The notes beneath the pieces are model-generated. The model saw nothing but the letters and a program-made list of their open reading frames with translations. It was not told the origin of the DNA and did not search any database. Position numbers and translations under genes: made by a program. A DNA stretch of 64,000 nucleotides from contig NZ_SHKR01000014.1 in the NCBI RefSeq assembly GCF_004217145.1, positions 558,001-622,000 of the forward strand, in the 5' to 3' direction. Of the stretch, positions 59,998-64,000 are shown piece by piece. Within the stretch, counting starts at the first letter, position 1. Every line of letters starts with the position of its first letter. Source of the DNA: Kribbella rubisoli (GTDB lineage Bacteria; Actinomycetota; Actinomycetes; Propionibacteriales; Kribbellaceae).

Positions 59998-61488
59998 CGA
60001 GTTCAACCGGGTGGCGAGGTCCTCGTAGCCGCGGTTGATCACGTAGACGCTGCGCAGGACAGACGTACCCTTCGCGGCCATCATCGCGATCAGCGTGACG
60101 ACGGCCGGGCGGAGCGCCGGCGGGCACATCATCTCGGTGCCGGAGAAGTGCGTCGGGCCTTCGACCATGACGCGGTGCGGGTCGAGCAGCTTGACCCGGC
60201 CGCCGAGCTTGTTCAGATCGGTGAGGTAGATCGCGCGGTTCTCGTAGACCCAGTCGTGGATCAGCGTCTGCCCGGTCGCGATCGCGGCGATCACCGCGAA
60301 GAACGGCAGGTTGTCGATGTTCAGCCCCGGGAACGGCATCGGGTGGATCTTGTCGATCGGCGCGTGCAGTTTCGACGGCCGGGTGGTCAGGTCGACCAGC
60401 CGGGTCCGGCCGTTCTCGGCCAGGTACTCCGTACTGCGGTCGTAGTCGAGCCCCATCTCCTCGAGCAGCGCGAGCTCGATCTCGAGGAACTCCACCGGCG
60501 CGCGCCGGATGGTGATCTCGGATTTGGTCACGATCGCCGCGGTGAGCAGGCTCATCGCTTCGATCGGGTCCTCGGACGGCGCGTAGTCGACGTCCACGTC
60601 GATGTCGGCGCGTCCGTGCACGGTGAGCGTCGTCGTACCGATGCCGTCGATCTTCACGCCGAGCAGGTCGAGGTAGAAGCACAGGTCCTGGACCATGTAG
60701 TTCGGGCTCGCGTTGCGGATCACCGTCACGCCATCGTGCCGCGCGGCGGCCATGATCGCGTTCTCGGTCACAGTGTCGCCGCGCTCGGTCAGCACGATCG
60801 GCTTGCCCGGCGTGATCGCCCGGTTGACCAGTGCGTGGTACTGCCCGCCGGTCGCCTTCACCTCGAGGCCGAACGGGCGCAGCGCGGTCAGGTGCGGCTC
60901 GACGGTGCGCGTGCCGAGGTCGCAGCCACCGGCGTACGGCAACTCGAAGCCGTCCTCGCGGTGCAGCAACGGGCCGAGGAACATGATGATCGAGCGGGTA
61001 CGACGGGCCGCCTCGGCGTCCATCGAGCTCAGGTCCAGGTGGGCCGGCGGGACGATCTCGAGGTCGCCGGCGTCGTTCAGCCAGGTCGTGCGGACGCCGA
61101 TCGAGTTCAGCACCTCGAGCAGCCGGTTGACCTCTTCGATCCGCGCGACCTTACGCAGCGTCGTCCGGCCCTTGTTCAGCAGCGAGGCGCAGAGCAGCGC
61201 GACACCGGCGTTCTTGCTCGACTTGACGTCGATGGATCCGGAAAGTTGGCGGCCGCCGGCTACACGGAGGTGGACCGGACCGCCACCGAGAGAGACAATT
61301 TCGGAATCGAGCGCCTCGCCGATCCGGGCGAGCATCTCGAGGGTGAGGTTCTGATGACCCTTCTCGATCCTGTTCACCGCACTCTGGCTGGTGTTCAGTA
61401 CTTCCGCGAGCTGCGTCTGCGTCCAGCCGCGATGCTTGCGGGCGTCCCGGATGAGGTTTCCGATCCGGCTCAGGTAGTCATCGGTCAT
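59962..61488 (-). CDS. XRE helix-turn-helix fused to a MurA-type enolpyruvyl transferase
   Basis: 508 aa. Residues 10-65 are an XRE domain (DARKHRGWTQTQLAEVLNTS, QSAVNRIEKGHQNLTL). From about 70 it is an EPSP/MurA fold of full length: KSSKNAG (active-site Lys 92 and Asn 93), GGCDLGTR with the Cys equivalent to E. coli C115 (Cys 189), GLNIDNLPFFAVIAA and HDWVYENRAIYLTDLNKLGG. It could make UDP-GlcNAc-enolpyruvate, the first step of peptidoglycan synthesis, or act as a regulator that senses a cell-wall precursor. Its palindromic operator lies 12 bp upstream. Confidence 0.9.
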   Translation of the reverse strand: MTDDYLSRIGNLIRDARKHRGWTQTQLAEVLNTSQSAVNRIEKGHQNLTLEMLARIGEALDSEIVSLGGGPVHLRVAGGRQLSGSIDVKSSKNAGVALLCASLLNKGRTTLRKVARIEEVNRLLEVLNSIGVRTTWLNDAGDLEIVPPAHLDLSSMDAEAARRTRSIIMFLGPLLHREDGFELPYAGGCDLGTRTVEPHLTALRPFGLEVKATGGQYHALVNRAITPGKPIVLTERGDTVTENAIMAAARHDGVTVIRNASPNYMVQDLCFYLDLLGVKIDGIGTTTLTVHGRADIDVDVDYAPSEDPIEAMSLLTAAIVTKSEITIRRAPVEFLEIELALLEEMGLDYDRSTEYLAENGRTRLVDLTTRPSKLHAPIDKIHPMPFPGLNIDNLPFFAVIAAIATGQTLIHDWVYENRAIYLTDLNKLGGRVKLLDPHRVMVEGPTHFSGTEMMCPPALRPAVVTLIAMMAAKGTSVLRSVYVINRGYEDLATRLNSLGAQIETFRDI

Positions 61489-61499
61489 GCGCCGGACCT

Positions 61500-61517
61500 T
61501 ATCTCACATGTGAGATA
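61500..61517. promoter_or_regulatory. Perfect 18-bp palindrome, operator for HTH-MurA
   Basis: TATCTCACATGTGAGATA, centred about 20 bp before the MurA-fusion ATG at 61488. XRE proteins bind such palindromes; an autoregulatory site of the fusion protein is the simplest reading. Confidence 0.65.
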
Positions 61518-61663
61518 CCTCTGCACCGACCCGCCGGTGCCAGCGTAGCGAATGTCACCCGCAGCCCAAGGCCGAGGGTCCCGAGGACCCGTGTGACCTG
61601 GTGAAACGCCCGCAGCCTACAGTTACCCCCAACTCCCGCCGCCACCCGGAGAGGAACCAGCAG

Positions 61664-62893
61664 ATGCCCGACGACACCTCCGCCGCGCTGGTCAACGAGT
61701 TCGAGGCGGAGTCGTGGCCGCTCGAGGCAGCCGCCGACAGCCTGCACCAAGTGATCGAAGGGTTCCACAACGGTGACACCCGGCCGCTGGTGATCGGCGA
61801 CGGCGACCAGCCGGTGCTGGTCGTGCTGGCGATCGCCGACCTGGCCGACTTCCGCGCCCGGATCGCGGAGCTGCTCAGCAACCCGGTCGACGCGGGCTGG
61901 CTGCGGTATTACCTGCGGTCCAACTTCGACATGAGCTCGGAGCGGCTGGTCGAGTTGCTCGGAGTGGACACGGACCACGGGCTGTCGTCGCTGGCCAGCC
62001 AGGTGAATGTCGAGCAGGCCGCAACGCTGATGTCCGACCACGTACGCCGTACCGAGGCCGGCGGGAATCCGCTGATGCTGATCGGCGACGGGACGATGGC
62101 GACCGCGGCGCTGCTCTCGTTCCAGGCGTTCCAGGTGCTGCTCGCGATGGAAGGCGACGGCAAGGGCGAAGACGACTCCTGCGCGCACGACGACGAGGAG
62201 AAGCCGACCACGCCGCTGGAGGTGCTGGCCGAGCGAATCGGGCCGGTGTCGACGCAGCTGGTCGCGCAGATCAACGCGGGCCGCGAGCCGGGCCTGCCGC
62301 GGTACGAACTGCACTTCGAGGACGACCTGGTCGACCACCTCCGCGACCTGGAAGCACGGGCGCAGCAGGCGCCGGGCGCCGGGGCGTACGACGAGTTGAA
62401 CCAGCTGCTCCACCAGTTCGATCAGATGCGCAGCGGGCTGGTCGAGGTCGACGCGGACGAGGCGGGCGAGGAGCTGGACGAAGCGCCGTACCTCGAGGCG
62501 ACCGATCTCAAGGCGGCGCTGCCGGACATCCGCGACACGTTCCGCGAAGGCGCCGACGACCCGTACCTGATCGGCTTGGACGGGCGGCCGTGCGCGGGAT
62601 TGATCTCGTACGACCTGTACGAAGAACTGCAGAAGGTGTCGGTCGAGCTGGACGGGACCGACGAGGCGCCGGTGCTGCCGCTGCCCGAGCCGCGCTGGGA
62701 GAACGGGCCGCGACTGCTGCCGTTCGAGATCGCGCTCGAGATGTGCGAGGCGGTCATCGAGGACATCACGAACGGCGAGGCGTCGATGCTGTTCATCGCC
62801 GACGAGGACAACGAACCCGAACTCGTCCTCGCCCCGCTCGTCTGGCTCTGGGCGTACGTCGACCACCTGGACCTCGAAGGCGCCGAAGCCTGA
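61664..62893 (+). CDS. Hypothetical protein with four antitoxin-like repeats
   Basis: 409 aa from ATG 61664 (GGAGAGGA upstream), acidic, no signal peptide. Four segments share one pattern: helix, then P-L-V-I-G-type strand, hairpin with Gly/Asp, then L-x-S/A strand and helix. They are residues about 20-65 (RPLVIGDGDQPVLVVLAIAD), 111-160 (NPLMLIGDGTMATAALLSF), 278-330 (DPYLIGLDGRPCAGLISYD) and 355-402 (SMLFIADEDNEPELVLAPL). The pattern is that of Phd/YefM antitoxins. Between 2 and 3, YELHFEDDLVDHLRDL recalls a RelE-like start. Function unknown. Confidence 0.65.
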   Translation: MPDDTSAALVNEFEAESWPLEAAADSLHQVIEGFHNGDTRPLVIGDGDQPVLVVLAIADLADFRARIAELLSNPVDAGWLRYYLRSNFDMSSERLVELLGVDTDHGLSSLASQVNVEQAATLMSDHVRRTEAGGNPLMLIGDGTMATAALLSFQAFQVLLAMEGDGKGEDDSCAHDDEEKPTTPLEVLAERIGPVSTQLVAQINAGREPGLPRYELHFEDDLVDHLRDLEARAQQAPGAGAYDELNQLLHQFDQMRSGLVEVDADEAGEELDEAPYLEATDLKAALPDIRDTFREGADDPYLIGLDGRPCAGLISYDLYEELQKVSVELDGTDEAPVLPLPEPRWENGPRLLPFEIALEMCEAVIEDITNGEASMLFIADEDNEPELVLAPLVWLWAYVDHLDLEGAEA

Positions 62894-63015
62894 TTTCGAA
62901 GCAGATCGAAGTGACTCCCCCGGGTGTCAATCTGGACTGGCGGACCGATACCTGCTGATCGCGGCCGCGGGCCTCCTACTTCCACGCTCCGGGCGTGCCG
63001 GCGGACCCGCGCAAC

Positions 63016-63294
63016 TCAGTTGATCGGGAAGAGCGGTTGCCACTCCGAGAGCGTGGCGATCTCGTAGACGTTGGCCGGGGTGTACGGGTCCTTGGCGAGG
63101 ATGTCGCGGAGCTCGGCCTCGTCGGCGACGTCGTAGATGAGCACGGCGCCGGTCTGGTCGGGGAACGGGCCGGCGGTGACGAGCTTGCCGGCTTCCTTCA
63201 GCTCGACGAGGTAGTCACGGTGCGCCGGACGGACCTCGAGACGACGGTCGGTGTCGGCGAGATCGAAGCGCAACTGCACGACATAAAGGGCCAT
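63016..63294 (-). CDS. YciI-family protein
   Basis: 92 aa. RPAHRDYLVELKEAGKLVTA followed by GPFPDQTGAVLIYD is the YciI pattern with the conserved His and Asp. Small ferredoxin-like fold, possible hydrolase; function not proved. Single gene. Confidence 0.85.
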   Translation of the reverse strand: MALYVVQLRFDLADTDRRLEVRPAHRDYLVELKEAGKLVTAGPFPDQTGAVLIYDVADEAELRDILAKDPYTPANVYEIATLSEWQPLFPIN

Positions 63295-63442
63295 GCCGAA
63301 ACCCTACATCGACCAAGAAAGCAAAGAGATTTGGTGCGGGAAAGGGAGTCACGAGCCGCCACAGCGGCTGGTTCAGGTCAGACCCGAAAGTCGACGAGTG
63401 ATCTCCCTTCCCGCCCGGTTATTCTCACCAGTCCGCGACCCA

Positions 63443-64000
63443 CTACGCAAGGGGTTGGTTAAGAGAAATTCCTACAGACAGTTGATTCAAATAACGCTTC
63501 GTGATCGAGCCCCCGGCTGCCCCGATGAGAGCGCCGATACAGTCGTACAGTCCGTCACGCCGCTCGATTGTCAAGGCCCGATGACCGGAGTACGAGGACA
63601 AAAGTTCGAGGTACTCCGGGGCTGAATAGTCCACATCCCAGACATATCTGCGGAACTCGGCGGACCCGAAAAGCCCGGATCGCTCGAATCCTTCCGGATC
63701 TTTCGGTACGTCGTCCGCGGCCGGCAATCCATTCGCGACGGCGTCATCGGTGAAACGGTCATAGCAGGCCTGCACGTCGACGAAGAACTGCTCGCTCCCA
63801 CCCGCGACGTGATGCGTCGACACGACTGCCAGCGCGCCACCCGGCCGCAGCAGGTCCACGCAGCGCTGCACGCGGGTCGCGGGATCGAGCCAGTGGAACG
63901 CGGTCGCGGAGATGACCAGGTCGAAGGATTGCGCAGGCAGCTCCAAGGTGTCGAAGTCCGCGACGATCACCTCGACTGCCGGGTACTTCCGCCGGAGGAC
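63443..64000 (-). CDS. Class I SAM-dependent methyltransferase, N-terminus outside window
   Basis: 186 codons visible, open to the window edge (reads VLRRKYPAVEVIVADFDTLE). ADFDTLEL (motif II), FDLVISATAFHWLDP (motif III) and LLRPGGALAVVSTHH mark a Methyltransf_11 type protein; the GxGxG SAM motif lies beyond position 64000. The C-terminal half is the usual substrate part. Target unknown. Confidence 0.8.
   Translation of the reverse strand, partial: VLRRKYPAVEVIVADFDTLELPAQSFDLVISATAFHWLDPATRVQRCVDLLRPGGALAVVSTHHVAGGSEQFFVDVQACYDRFTDDAVANGLPAADDVPKDPEGFERSGLFGSAEFRRYVWDVDYSAPEYLELLSSYSGHRALTIERRDGLYDCIGALIGAAGGSITKRYLNQLSVGISLNQPLA

Noticed and set aside
60148..61548. Plus-strand frame of 466 codons
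   Set aside because: Antisense shadow of the HTH-MurA gene.
61499..62866. Minus-strand frame of 455 codons
   Set aside because: Antisense to the four-repeat protein, which has a ribosome site and a regular repeat pattern.
1..64000. CRISPR arrays
   Set aside because: No regularly spaced identical repeats of suitable length; the iteron cluster at 22875-23037 has 9-bp units with irregular spacing.

Overview
The window is high-GC actinobacterial DNA. Evidence: sigma/DnaG/dGTPase-type housekeeping genes in a dense two-strand layout, many GTG starts, lipobox lipoproteins, DUF5995/DUF6458/DUF4232 families, and very frequent GTAC-containing codons. A Kribbella-like member of the Nocardioidaceae/Kribbellaceae fits, but the genus is an inference from sequence style only.

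Layout. 1-16.0 kb is chromosomal: an aconitase-X pair with an S41 peptidase, a secreted phosphoesterase, redox and DNA-repair enzymes (aldo/keto reductase, exonuclease III, uracil-DNA-glycosylase-like), an amidohydrolase, a leaderless ArsR/SRPBCC pair and a group-2-like sigma factor, ending at tRNA-Asn(GTT). 16.07-26.06 kb is a complete integrated element of about 10 kb bounded by 24-bp direct repeats of the tRNA-Asn 3' end. It carries a tyrosine integrase, an excisionase-like HTH protein, a RepA-like ATPase beside an iteron cluster, and a coupled operon for tail tube, HK97-type capsid, a small connector-like protein, tape measure and a gp10-like protein. It has no terminase, portal or protease, so it looks like a phage satellite or a reduced prophage.

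27.8-39.7 kb starts at tRNA-Met(CAT) and is a patchwork. Two further partial copies of the tRNA-Met 3' end (36.66 and 39.68 kb), an intact IS481-family element and a related remnant, an IS3-family element, an integrase fragment, one intact arylsulfatase plus a C-terminal relic of another, and two paralogous DUF4239/membrane-protein modules all point to tandem island accretion followed by deletion.

39.8-64 kb is again mostly chromosomal: a subtilisin-like protease, a double-HTH regulator with a partner gene, a MarR/OsmC peroxide-stress pair, an aminoglycoside-phosphotransferase-fold kinase, a FAD monooxygenase with a divergent TetR, DnaG primase, a secreted sialidase with a LamG domain, dGTPase, an ArsR/MFS operon, a TetR-controlled hydrolase, an HTH-MurA fusion with a perfect palindromic operator, and a protein built of four antitoxin-like repeats. 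Several divergent pairs have readable promoter/operator sequences, and several convergent pairs overlap at their 3' ends.
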